From contig JAZBOS010000010.1 in assembly GCA_036351255.1 (NCBI GenBank), positions 34,387 to 98,386 of the forward strand: 64,000 nt of DNA, read 5' to 3'. Both the position numbers and the translations under genes were made by a program. Of the stretch, positions 28,201 to 35,851 are shown piece after piece; positions within the stretch are counted from its first letter, which is position 1; every line of letters starts with the position of its first letter. The notes under the pieces were generated by a model. The model was not told the origin of the DNA. It made no database searches and saw nothing but the letters and a program-made list of their open reading frames with translations. This DNA is from Bacteroides sp. (GTDB taxonomy: Bacteria; Bacteroidota; Bacteroidia; Bacteroidales; UBA7960).

Positions 28201-28486
28201 CGCGGGGAATTTCTTTCACTTCCCTGATCCCATCGACCGGGGTGATGCAGATGCGCCTGATTTCTCCGTCCACCAGCATTTCACAAGCCCCGCATTTGCC
28301 AATGCCGCATTCAAGACTGCGGTTGCGGTTGGTCAAGCTGTGGCTGTGAACAGGAAAGCCTGCCTGGTGAAGGGCCGCTGCAATGGTGAATCCTTTTTCT
28401 CCTGTGACCTCAATTCCGTTGTATTTAAAAGTGACCTTTTCAGTATCCGCTATGGGAATGATAGGATGTTTGGTGATTTTATGCAT
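25256..28486 (-). CDS. multidomain FAD/Fe-S oxidoreductase (five fused modules)
   Basis: A 1076-residue fusion. Modules in order: plant-type [2Fe-2S] domain (Cys60, 65, 68, 80 in CGIGKCGACEM); FAD/NAD disulfide-reductase-like domain (GAGPAG at 121-126, second dinucleotide fold GAGNIG at 268-273); a two-cluster ferredoxin-like domain (CLYGFACNPCAFAC at 460-473, then canonical CVGCMDCVYQC at 494-504); a BFD-type [2Fe-2S] domain (Cys605, 607, 641, 646); and a DAO-type FAD domain (GGGIGG near 709). The same modules are separate subunits in hydrogen cyanide synthase, opine oxidases and multi-subunit proline or sarcosine dehydrogenases. An amino acid or opine substrate is therefore likely, but not identified. 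No signal peptide. Its promoter is divergent from the nitroreductase gene. Confidence 0.85.
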   Translation of the reverse strand: MHKITKHPIIPIADTEKVTFKYNGIEVTGEKGFTIAAALHQAGFPVHSHSLTNRNRSLECGIGKCGACEMLVDGEIRRICITPVDGIREVKEIPRDYVAKPSVYVKKDGVRIFKTDVVIVGAGPAGLATREILLENGISNIVIDSNAQIGGQFNMQTHQFFFFEKEKKYGGLRGFEIAKTLAGENHDGILLNSTVWDIFEGNRIAIKNFRTQEIFYVDCEHLVVATGAVPFLPTFHNDDLPGVYTAAVIQKMMNTELTLLGKNILTVGAGNIGYLTSYQLIQAGAKVKAIIEAQSHEGGFPVQANRVRRLGIPILLSHMILEAIPNENGNGIKGAVIAKAENFNPIPGTEMIIEGIDAINICTGLMPDNALLEKGQEMFGRKCYGAGDAIRIGEGTSAVLKGKQVAYEILESMGRRFNYDDFLLVSKEYIDSQQHPIRVIEKPVMPEEERMAKPFVQIDCLYGFACNPCAFACKYGAITKTSTSTVPHIDFDKCVGCMDCVYQCPGLAIFGYNPTKNTFFLPIEFDMSDGEKVYLVDNDAKILGEGYIDKILRKKNLTHVARVKSNDMPREEQLKVRGFIIKRDYPEKLDINPYEDDTSDDIFMCHCDDVPLKDVLEVIGDRKFVSVEEVKHTTHLGMGPCRGKRCLQRLKQNLRPLGVELIGGSTPRAPMSNQISIGELFPASASPKIITNFNGKGRRIVEVKSLVAGGGIGGSALFRFLAEEGYEPVLINSGFGSSWRNIAGGRPAFSLPELSDIARHNQELFVELQKHGNIDFRQINYVTFAHDEAMYKALEESMAWQNAVMLDPSQFRAEISPFFNEKNDKYIAAMKTSECWQATPGKVIELLRKLGVNHGGTLMEDCKLINVEKYGDRYQVIVRDHKGEYIEYRTTVFVNALGSEGNHFARMLDIETGLYPVKHQAFITRRLPMLGIGGRPLDMLIDRRNYKGFVAVYGQQLGETGQIIGCASPAVEPLETDKNLKVNSKDFAEIVSEIFIDWIPEISSVGFQALWAGYYIEPRMIIDVEKGLFLGLRGQGFMLGQYLAKLYVDQLTGKEVPEYFDRLKLGGDALLEKAFK

Positions 28487-28569
28487 TTCTGAATCCTGTT
28501 AAAAACGGTAAGAAAATCTGTTTCTGCTGCAATCCACAGCCAACCCTTGTCGGATCAGGATGGCCGCAG

Positions 28570-28605
28570 CAAAGGTAAATTTTTTAAAATTTTTTTTGAC
28601 TCAAA
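28570..28605 (-). promoter_or_regulatory. candidate promoter of the multidomain oxidoreductase
   Basis: Minus strand -7 box TACCTTTG (28577-28570) with TTTG at 28605-28602, spacer 24 bases, slightly longer than usual. The predicted leader is about 75-80 bases. Confidence 0.4.
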
Positions 28606-28664
28606 GCCCGTATTTAAACCCATTCTAAACAAGGCCTTAGGGAGGAAGTTTGCCCTTTTGGCAT

Positions 28665-28672
28665 TACCTTTG
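28665..28672 (+). promoter_or_regulatory. -7 box for the SagB-like gene
   Basis: TACCTTTG on the plus strand. Its position puts the start point near 28679, which favours the ATG at 28697 over the ATG at 28682. No well-spaced -33 box was seen. Confidence 0.35.
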
Positions 28673-28696
28673 CAATCCACTATGCTGCAGCCAAAA

Positions 28697-29449
28697 ATGA
28701 AGAAATATCTCCCCATAGCCGTCACGTTTGGATTCGCCTTATTGGCCACCCTGTTCTTTAAGGTAGCTTTCAAAGGGGTAACCCCCGAACGGGAGGACAA
28801 AAGGCAACCCACTGAAACAACCAATTTACCAGCCCTTCTTGATCAAATCCCCGGCACGATGATTCCATTACCCGAACCCTTAACCGATGGCACTGTAAGT
28901 ATTGAGAAAGCCCTGAGCCAGCGCCGTTCGATCAGAAGCTATGTCAATCAGCCCCTGAACCTGGAGGAAGTGTCGCAACTGCTCTGGGCAGCCCAGGGCA
29001 TCAACAACGAAAGAGGCTTCCGGACCGCCCCTTCGGCTGGCGCCACCTTCCCCCTGGAATTGTTTGTGATGGTTAACAATGTGAAAGGCCTGAGCAAGGG
29101 GATCTACCACTACAAGGTTGGTGACCACCAGCTTGAACTCATCGACCAGCGCGAGCTCGAAAATGAGCTGGCCAGGGCTGCTCTGAGTCAAAGTATGATC
29201 AGTAAGGCGGGCATCGTCATCATTTTCGCGGCCATTTACGAACGCACCACTAACCGTTACGGTGAACGCGGCATCAGGTACATCCACAATGAAGTGGGCC
29301 ACGTGGGACAAAACATCCACCTGCAGGCTGCAGCGCTCAACCTGGGCACTGTGGTCATTGGCGCATACCGTGATGAAGAGGCAGAAGCCCTTCTCAAGCT
29401 GGGCGAGGAATACCGCGTACTGTATTTTATGCCTGTGGGAAAAATCTGA
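28697..29449 (+). CDS. SagB-type nitroreductase-family protein, membrane-anchored or exported
   Basis: About 250 residues from the ATG at 28697. An N-terminal hydrophobic segment (KKYLPIAVTFGFALLATLFF) looks like a signal anchor. The rest is an FMN-dependent nitroreductase fold of the SagB/ThcOx group: QRRSIRSYVNQPL (FMN phosphate site), SQLLWAAQGIN, RTAPSAGATFPLELFV, and a C-terminal PVGKI. The family includes azoline oxidases of peptide antibiotics, but many single-copy members have no known substrate, and no RiPP cyclodehydratase is nearby. The substrate is unknown. It is followed after 15 bases by the serine dehydratase gene and is probably co-transcribed. Confidence 0.85.
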   Translation: MKKYLPIAVTFGFALLATLFFKVAFKGVTPEREDKRQPTETTNLPALLDQIPGTMIPLPEPLTDGTVSIEKALSQRRSIRSYVNQPLNLEEVSQLLWAAQGINNERGFRTAPSAGATFPLELFVMVNNVKGLSKGIYHYKVGDHQLELIDQRELENELARAALSQSMISKAGIVIIFAAIYERTTNRYGERGIRYIHNEVGHVGQNIHLQAAALNLGTVVIGAYRDEEAEALLKLGEEYRVLYFMPVGKI

Positions 29450-29464
29450 TAACGTCTTTTTTGT

Positions 29465-30685
29465 ATGAAAACCATCAAGGAGTTATTCAAAATAGGGAAT
29501 GGCCCCTCCAGCAGTCATACCATGGGCCCGCGCCGCGCAGCAGGGCGTTTTCTGTCTCGCCATCCCGAAGCCCGGCGTTTCCGCGTAACCCTTTACGGTA
29601 GCCTGGCTGCCACAGGGGTGGGTCACCTGACCGACACCATTCTGATCAACACCTTCCATCCCAACCCCCTTGAGATTTTATGGAAGCCAGAGGTTGAACT
29701 GCCTTTACACCCCAACGGCCTGGAATTTGAAGCCTTCCTCGACGAAAAACCGATCGAAACCTGGCGCGTTTACAGCATCGGGGGAGGCGCCCTGATGGAG
29801 GAAGGCGAGGCCAACTCCATGGATGAAAACGTGTATATGCTCCATACCATGCAGGATATCATCAACTGGTGTGAAGCACGCGACAAGAGCTTGTGGGAGT
29901 TTGTGCAGGCCTGCGACCTGCCCGACACCTTCGAATACCTTGAGGAGGTTTGGAAGGTCATGAAACAAGCCATCGAAAGGGGGCTGGAAAACGAAGGCAC
30001 CCTGCCCGGAGGATTAAACCTGGTCAGGCGCGCCCCTTTGTATTACACCCGCAGCAAAACCTTTGCCGACATCCTGAAACGCACCGGGCAAACCTTTGCC
30101 TTTGCCCTCGCGGTAGCCGAAGAAAATGCCTCTGGTGGCCAAATTGTCACCGCCCCTACCTGTGGCTCGGCCGGGGTATTGCCCGCCGTGCTCTATTCTC
30201 TTCAGAAAACCTATAAACTTTCCGACACCAGGATCATCCGGGGATTGGCCACCGCTGGCCTGATTGGGAACCTGATACGCACTAATGCTTCCATCTCAGG
30301 CGCCGAAGTGGGCTGCCAAGGCGAAATAGGAGCTGCCTGTTCGATGGCCGCTGGAGCAGCCGTTCAGCTGCTAGGGGGCTCTCCTCTGCAAGTCGAATAT
30401 GCTGCCGAGATGGGAATGGAGCATCACCTGGGACTCACCTGCGACCCGGTAAATGGCCTGGTTCAGATCCCCTGCATCGAACGCAATGCTATGGCTGCTG
30501 TCAGGGCCTGGGAATGCGCCACATATGCCCTGCTCTCCGATGGGAAACACCGCATTTCTTTTGACGATGTAATACAAACGATGAAAGAAACCGGCCTCGA
30601 CATGAAAGCCAACTATCGCGAGACCAGCCAGGGAGGGCTGGCCATTAATTGGACCGGATACCGGAAAAAGAATCAGAAACCGTAG
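29465..30685 (+). CDS. sdaA: L-serine ammonia-lyase (Fe-S dependent)
   Basis: A 406-residue single-chain enzyme that deaminates L-serine to pyruvate and ammonia. The beta domain begins IGNGPSSSHTMGPRRAA; the alpha domain has TAPTCGSAGVLPA, SGAEVGCQGEIGAACSMA and CDPVNGLVQIPCIERN, whose cysteines ligate the [4Fe-4S] cluster. Domains are in the fused order beta-alpha. The 3' end overlaps the convergent outer-membrane gene by 13 bases. Confidence 0.95.
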   Translation: MKTIKELFKIGNGPSSSHTMGPRRAAGRFLSRHPEARRFRVTLYGSLAATGVGHLTDTILINTFHPNPLEILWKPEVELPLHPNGLEFEAFLDEKPIETWRVYSIGGGALMEEGEANSMDENVYMLHTMQDIINWCEARDKSLWEFVQACDLPDTFEYLEEVWKVMKQAIERGLENEGTLPGGLNLVRRAPLYYTRSKTFADILKRTGQTFAFALAVAEENASGGQIVTAPTCGSAGVLPAVLYSLQKTYKLSDTRIIRGLATAGLIGNLIRTNASISGAEVGCQGEIGAACSMAAGAAVQLLGGSPLQVEYAAEMGMEHHLGLTCDPVNGLVQIPCIERNAMAAVRAWECATYALLSDGKHRISFDDVIQTMKETGLDMKANYRETSQGGLAINWTGYRKKNQKP

Positions 30686-32013
30686 CTTATCCCCGTAAAT
30701 ATGGAATACTGGAAAGGCAATGCCTGGCCAATCATCAGCTGGTCGCGCACCATCGGCATCAAATAAATCTGAGCCGTAGGTTCAAAGGTCAAATGAAAAT
30801 GGTTACCAATGGGGATGTTAACCGCAATTCCACCATGGGCCGAGAAGTTGAACTTTCGCAGGCCATAGGTCTCGCCAATGGGACGCTGCATGGTTTTTCG
30901 ACCCAGAAAGACCTCATTGCCAAGGATATAATTCAGTGAGCCCCCGGCCTTAACCATAAATTCAGCATCCTGGATCCTGACTACCCTTATCCGGGCAAGC
31001 AAGGGAACTTCCAGGTATGTAAAATACTGACTGACGCCAAAATCGCGGACTTTAAGCATCTCAGGCCCGCCTTCAAAGTCAAATTGCTTGTTGGTAATGA
31101 CGCGGTAGGACTCTGAGTCGGCAAAAAACAGGGTAGGCTCACTCAGGCGAATATTGCCCTGAGAGGTAACGATGGTTTGGGGATGGCTGAAACGCGAGGT
31201 GCGGTCCATTTCAAAGATGGGCAGGTTATCCGGGTGTGAGAAAGCAATGATGTTGCTCACAAATTGCCCCATGGTACCGTAATTGAAGCCCGACTGCAGG
31301 CTTAACCAGGGAAATACCCTTGCCTGAACCGAAAGACCCATATTGAAAGAAAATAATGGATCTTCAAGATAGCCAAAAGGAATACCAGCCTTGTTGGTTT
31401 CAGTAGGATTGATAATATGCCTGTAACTGTATTGGGGGGCGAAATGCATCCCAAGGCTCAGGAAAGAAAGGTCTTTTCTTTCATCCACCAGGGCGAGTGC
31501 TTCCTCCACATGGTCGAAGAGAGGGATTCCGGAAGAGACGCCAGACAATGGCATGATAATATCGGGAAGTTCAGCGTCAAGCGAGGCCCTTAAGGCTTGC
31601 AGCGAAATAATGTCGTCATAAACAGGGAAATGAAATCCTGGTTCTGCAGGCTGCGATTCGTTCAAAGCCAGAATGGGAATCCCGGCAGAACCTTCATCGG
31701 GAGATAAAAATGCCTGGGAGGCATCGGACCGCGAGGAAGCTATTGCGACAGGGGCTGCCAAAGGTGATTGTGAAAAGATCTCCCCGGGAGTATTGCCAGT
31801 AGGCTGAAAGGTCAAAAACCAAAAGGAAAATGAGCTCACAAGCAAAACCGCAATGCCTGCAGCCACCTTCAGGAAAACAGGAGCCATCCCTTTCTTTGCG
31901 GGCTCAGACATGCCTGCCACCACGCCATACCAGACGCGGGAAGGCGGTCTGACCTCAAAGTCGTCAAACGCGTCCCTTATCTTGTCATCAAAATTTTTAT
32001 AATCAATTACCAT
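30673..32013 (-). CDS. inner-membrane-anchored outer-membrane barrel protein, sigma-factor partner
   Basis: About 446 residues from the ATG 32011-32013; a GTG lies one codon upstream. The N-terminus has no signal peptide; residues 1-45 are acidic with the motif EVRPPSRVWYGV, then a transmembrane helix (about 48-68), a low-complexity linker (70-200), and a C-terminal PF13568-like barrel (about 195-446, ending QYSIFTGISYGF). It is 5 bases downstream of the ECF sigma gene. Bacteroidota proteins with this short cytoplasmic start, one helix and a barrel are repeatedly found beside ECF sigma factors; whether the first 45 residues act as an anti-sigma is inference. The topology would need to cross both membranes. 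Confidence 0.72.
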   Translation of the reverse strand: MVIDYKNFDDKIRDAFDDFEVRPPSRVWYGVVAGMSEPAKKGMAPVFLKVAAGIAVLLVSSFSFWFLTFQPTGNTPGEIFSQSPLAAPVAIASSRSDASQAFLSPDEGSAGIPILALNESQPAEPGFHFPVYDDIISLQALRASLDAELPDIIMPLSGVSSGIPLFDHVEEALALVDERKDLSFLSLGMHFAPQYSYRHIINPTETNKAGIPFGYLEDPLFSFNMGLSVQARVFPWLSLQSGFNYGTMGQFVSNIIAFSHPDNLPIFEMDRTSRFSHPQTIVTSQGNIRLSEPTLFFADSESYRVITNKQFDFEGGPEMLKVRDFGVSQYFTYLEVPLLARIRVVRIQDAEFMVKAGGSLNYILGNEVFLGRKTMQRPIGETYGLRKFNFSAHGGIAVNIPIGNHFHLTFEPTAQIYLMPMVRDQLMIGQALPFQYSIFTGISYGF

Positions 32014-32021
32014 CACAAACC

Positions 32022-32573
32022 TTAAATGGCTTTTTCAACAACTTTCTCTTGTTTAACAATCCACTCCTGCAACATCGACCGGGCCCTTGAAAGATTGGAA
32101 CGCGAGGTGGATTCTGAAATCCCCAGCATTTCCCCAATTTCCTTATGGTTCATCCCTTCAAGCACCGAAAGGTTAAACACCAGCCGGTACTGGTCGGGCA
32201 ATAACTGGATCAGGTTCAGCAACTCGGCCAGCCTGAGTTTCTCTGGGCCTCCATTCTCTTCAAAAGCGTGCCCGTTCTTGCCAAGATCCTCCACCGACAA
32301 ATGATATATCCGTTCCCGGTATTTTTCAATTGCGGTGTGGATCATAATACGTTTAATCCATCCCTCCAGGCTTCCCTGCCCCCTAAAGGTGTCGAGTTTC
32401 TCAAAAACCTTGATAAACCCTTCCTGGAGGATATCCTGGGCTTCATCATAGCTGCCCGCATAACGGAGGCAAACCCCGTACATCTTTTTCGAAAAAAGGG
32501 TGTACAGGCGATACTGGTCTGCCTTGTTATTCTTCAGACAGCCTCTTATTATTTTTTTCAGGGAGTCCACCAA
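32022..32573 (-). CDS. ECF-family RNA polymerase sigma factor
   Basis: A 183-residue group 4 sigma factor. Sigma2 lies at about 20-95 (YSKKMYGVCLRYAGSYDEAQDILQEGFIKVFE-type segment) and sigma4 at about 125-175 (LPDQYRLVFNLSVLEGMNHKEIGEMLGISESTSRSNLSRA, a helix-turn-helix). There is no extra domain. It is transcribed from a good consensus promoter and followed after 5 bases by its likely membrane partner. The usual targets of such pairs are surface-protein genes; none is marked by a visible ECF-type promoter here. Confidence 0.93.
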   Translation of the reverse strand: MVDSLKKIIRGCLKNNKADQYRLYTLFSKKMYGVCLRYAGSYDEAQDILQEGFIKVFEKLDTFRGQGSLEGWIKRIMIHTAIEKYRERIYHLSVEDLGKNGHAFEENGGPEKLRLAELLNLIQLLPDQYRLVFNLSVLEGMNHKEIGEMLGISESTSRSNLSRARSMLQEWIVKQEKVVEKAI

Positions 32574-32593
32574 CTAAATGCTTAAGGCACAAA

Positions 32594-32623
32594 CAAAGTT
32601 AAGAATTCCTGCAAATTAGCAAA
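32594..32623 (-). promoter_or_regulatory. promoter of the ECF sigma operon
   Basis: Minus strand TTTG (32623-32620), 18-base spacer, -7 box TAACTTTG (32601-32594). This is a housekeeping-type promoter, and the leader is about 15 bases. Confidence 0.65.
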
Positions 32624-33300
32624 CCCCTCAAAAAAACCTTCAAAAAAACTTCAAAGACCGTAAAAAGCGGCCACAGCCGCTAAGCTTTCAGGCTTGATGT
32701 CTCGCAAGAAACAACAGCCTTTAACAATCCCGCAACAGACCAGGAGAAAAACCTGGCCCAAGCGGAAAAGTGAATTATGAACTAATAGGAAAACAAGCCG
32801 AAAGGAAAAGGTTTCAGGGAAATGGCCGCGGGTTAGTTGGTTTGGTTAATGTTGTTTGCAGCTTCTTCACCCGGAAAAACCCCCGGGGAAAGTTTGTGCG
32901 GCCATTACCGTGTACCCCTGAAACGCATACAAAACCTGAAAAAACGGAAAATATAAAAAAGGAGAAATTTCCGCTCCTAAGAAACAGGTCTAATGGTCTA
33001 ATTACCATTCAAAATAACAAAGAACCTTTGCCAGCAAACACAATTTCGATTTTGCTTACATCCCATTAGACGCAAAAACCCGGGGAAACGCTGCGTGATT
33101 TTTTAAAAAAACGACTGATAAAACCCTTATCGGCCGGGTCATAATCTGTTTTAAACTTCTCTGCATTATGGTTCATTTTTATTTTTTATTCATTAAAATG
33201 AATTAAAAATTTTTCACTCCGGAATAAAAAACCTGGGTTTTTTTGATCCCTGGGTCATGAAATGAATCGGGCAGAACAGGAACATCCTCCTGCCAGGCTC

Positions 33301-33354
33301 GTAGTTAATACGGAGTTTATTCGGTTTAAACCGAATAAACTCCGTATTAACTAC
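33301..33354. repeat. perfect 54-bp palindrome
   Basis: Arms 33301-33327 and 33328-33354 are exact reverse complements, centred on CGGTTT|AAACCG. A further partial unit CGTATTAACT follows at 33354-33363, repeating 33344-33353. Its skeleton (AAACCG, TAAAC-CCG, TAACTAC) aligns with the palindromes at 15854-15901 and 52171-52230 despite different arm sequence, so both arms changed together. Confidence 0.92.
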
Positions 33355-33403
33355 GTATTAACTCTGAAGATGGAAACAAAATCAAGGGAGCAAAAATCTT
33401 CTG

Positions 33404-33425
33404 TTCCCTTGTCATAGCAAGGGAA
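33404..33425 (-). terminator. candidate terminator of the TPR gene
   Basis: Hairpin TTCCCTTG (33404-33411) / CAAGGGAA (33418-33425), loop of 6. On the minus strand it lies about 80 bases after the TPR gene stop and is followed by a short T-run, so termination is plausible but not strong. Confidence 0.4.
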
Positions 33426-33503
33426 GGGAGGGGTTTACAAAACCTTGATGACCCTGATTTCTTTAAACCGGGTATAGCAAAAGAAAAAGCCAAAAACAGG
33501 GAT

Positions 33504-35723
33504 TTATTCGCCCATTTTCACGGCGTCTAGCATCAGATCCATGTCAAAGGGGCTGATTCCGAATCCTTCCAGGTGTTTGCGGTCTTCGTTAAAGGAAGCC
33601 TTAAAGGTGTCGAAGTCTTTCATCCGGGCAAGGCTCTGGCGGTATGACTTCAGGGCTTCTGCAGGCTGCCCCTGGCACCACAGCACGTGACCCAGATTCT
33701 CGAGGTCGTAGGGGTTTTCAGGATCCGCGTTTAGCAGGCGTTCGAGATAGTCTTTGGCGGTGTCGAGCTTGCCGGTCAGGAAGGAACACCAGGCCAGTGG
33801 GCGGCGGATGCGGTGGTTTTCAGGGGCCAGCACTTCAATTTTAAAGTAATAGTCGAGGGCTTCCTCGTAACGCTCGAGGTGCACCAGGCATTGCCCGATG
33901 TTGGCTTGCACCTTCAGATCGTCGGGCTCGGCCTTCTCCACCTGCCGGTAATAGCGCAGGGCTTCTTCCCAGCGGTTGAGGTATTTGCTGCAGAAGGCCA
34001 GCTTGCGCATGATCCACGGCCGGTCAGAATCGATCAGGTCGGCCCTCACGTAATAATCATAGGCCTTGTCAAGCTGCCCTGTCTTCTCATAGCAAAAGGC
34101 TATCTTCTCGAACAGCTCAATGTTGTCTTTTTCATTCTCCAGAATCGCCAGAAAGACTTTAAGGGCATCGGGATAAAACTTCTTATCGAAGAACAGCTCA
34201 GCAATATTACGAATGGTTTTGCTTTCGGACACCAGGTGCTTAACAAAGGCAGTTTCGTAAAGATCAACATCCAGGCTAAAGATATCATCAAATTCCTGCC
34301 GCCAGGGATGGATCTTGAAAAAGCGGTACAGATCCTGGAAGTATTGTGTATAAATGCTTTTGGTCCGGGCAAAGTCGTTCAGCAGGCTTTCGTCCTGCTC
34401 AATTTCAGCATAATTGCCCAGTTCGTTGTTCAGCATATTCATCATCATGGCCTTCTGCTGCTCAGGAGCCATGCCCAGGTTGAGGCAGAATGAATATTTG
34501 TCGCTGTTGCACATAAAAAAGCTGTCCTCAAGTTTGCTGACCAGGGGGGTGAGGTCGGTTTGCCCGGTGCCGCTGCCCAAAGATGATGCAATGGCCTCAT
34601 TCTCCATATAGAAGGGCACGAACCAGTTGCTGATCTCGCGGAAGAATGGAAATCCTTTCAGCTGTGAGAAGGCGCTCATAAAGACATCCATGCCTTCGAG
34701 CTGCATCTCGGTAAACTCCTGCAGCTTATCAAGCAAACCAGGCGTATCTTCAAATACCGTTTCCCAATCGGGGTTCTTTTCTTCGCCAAACTCTTCCTTG
34801 AAAATCTGGTCGAGTTCGAGTTTCTCTTCAATTTTGGGCCTCATTTTCATCATGGCGGGCATGATCTCTTCTTCCCATTTACGACGAACCTTCTCGGTTT
34901 CCTTTGCCTTGGTGAACTGGATTACAATGGCTTCAAGGTTTTGCTCTATTCCCGGGAATTCACGGAAATCCAGGGTTTTTTCTTCAAGCACGGGATAAAG
35001 GTAGAAGCGGTCGTTGTATTTCAGGAAAGCCACAAACAAGCCTACCATGGCACGTTCCCAGACGCGCTCCTCCCTTTTCTCGGCAAAGCGAAAGAGGATA
35101 AGGAACTTATTGACATCGAAGTAACGCAGCAGGCTGAGGGTAAGGGCACTAACGATCAGGCCCTTGTCGTGCCAGGGCAGGCGGCCGGAATCGCAACTGG
35201 CATTGAGCAGTTCGATTTCTGCCTCAGTATATTTGTCGGTAAGCCAGATAATATTAAAGATGCGGATGAGTGATTCTTCGCGACCGGGCAAATCATTGCT
35301 GTCGGCAACCTTTACCTCCTTCAGCAGACCGGCCAGCTGGTCGTCGTAGGTGACGCGTTCCAGGTAAGCGAGGGCTTCCTGGCGCTCGAGCCTTTGCTCG
35401 CGCTGCAGCCGCGACTTCATCTGGTAGGTGTTTGAGGCGCCTGCCTCGGTGAGCAGCATTTCCTTGAGCTCGTCAGCAAGCTCTAGCAAGCTGCGAATCA
35501 GGTAATGGTAGATTTTTTCACGCTCAGGGTCGTGGACAGCAGCAAAGGAATGTTTCAGGATATTGCGGTAGGTCTCTAAAAGGTTGTCAAGCCGCTCGTT
35601 GATGAATTCTTTCTGCGATTCTTTGACCAGCAGCCTCAGCTTCTCAATGGCTTCAACGACCTGCCTCTTGTGAAGCATCGACACAATATTCTGATATTCC
35701 TTTATGATGTTTTTATAAAGCAT
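33504..35723 (-). CDS. large TPR-repeat protein
   Basis: A 739-residue protein with no signal peptide or transmembrane helix, so probably cytoplasmic. The first half is helical with no recognised domain. The second half (about 530-720) has five or six TPR-like repeats (KAYDYYVRADLIDSDRPWIM, WEEALRYYRQVEKAEPDDL, YEEALDYYFKIEVLAPENH, KDYLERLLNADPENP, ALKSYRQSLARM). TPR arrays bind partner proteins. The family is conserved in Bacteroidales but I know of no defined role. It lies between a palindrome region and a T9SS cargo gene on the same strand. Confidence 0.8.
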   Translation of the reverse strand: MLYKNIIKEYQNIVSMLHKRQVVEAIEKLRLLVKESQKEFINERLDNLLETYRNILKHSFAAVHDPEREKIYHYLIRSLLELADELKEMLLTEAGASNTYQMKSRLQREQRLERQEALAYLERVTYDDQLAGLLKEVKVADSNDLPGREESLIRIFNIIWLTDKYTEAEIELLNASCDSGRLPWHDKGLIVSALTLSLLRYFDVNKFLILFRFAEKREERVWERAMVGLFVAFLKYNDRFYLYPVLEEKTLDFREFPGIEQNLEAIVIQFTKAKETEKVRRKWEEEIMPAMMKMRPKIEEKLELDQIFKEEFGEEKNPDWETVFEDTPGLLDKLQEFTEMQLEGMDVFMSAFSQLKGFPFFREISNWFVPFYMENEAIASSLGSGTGQTDLTPLVSKLEDSFFMCNSDKYSFCLNLGMAPEQQKAMMMNMLNNELGNYAEIEQDESLLNDFARTKSIYTQYFQDLYRFFKIHPWRQEFDDIFSLDVDLYETAFVKHLVSESKTIRNIAELFFDKKFYPDALKVFLAILENEKDNIELFEKIAFCYEKTGQLDKAYDYYVRADLIDSDRPWIMRKLAFCSKYLNRWEEALRYYRQVEKAEPDDLKVQANIGQCLVHLERYEEALDYYFKIEVLAPENHRIRRPLAWCSFLTGKLDTAKDYLERLLNADPENPYDLENLGHVLWCQGQPAEALKSYRQSLARMKDFDTFKASFNEDRKHLEGFGISPFDMDLMLDAVKMGE

Positions 35724-35851
35724 TCGCGTATAATTTATGGAACCAACAAGTGGTTTAAGGCAAATTCGCTCAAAATCCGTGCCTTATATAAATTAAACAA
35801 TAAAACCCGCAAAATGTCAGGAGTAAGGGGAGAAAAAAGCACGCCGTTTTG

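Larger units (their letters stand above)
32574..33503. other. 930-base region without a convincing gene
   Basis: It contains the ECF promoter (32594-32623), the 54-bp palindrome (33301-33354) and a hairpin (33404-33425). A 99-residue plus-strand frame (32770-33069) has low-complexity Lys/Thr/Asn composition and no domain, so it is rejected. An AT-rich stretch at 33160-33215 includes TTTTATT/AATAAAA-like inverted repeats. No tRNA, tmRNA or RNase P features were recognised. Confidence 0.5.

Noticed and set aside
32770..33069. 99-residue plus-strand frame in the 930-base gap
   Set aside because: Low-complexity composition, no domain, no signal peptide, no promoter box in front; probably chance.
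33813..34493. 226-residue plus-strand frame
   Set aside because: Antisense shadow of the TPR gene; composition matches complementary codons.
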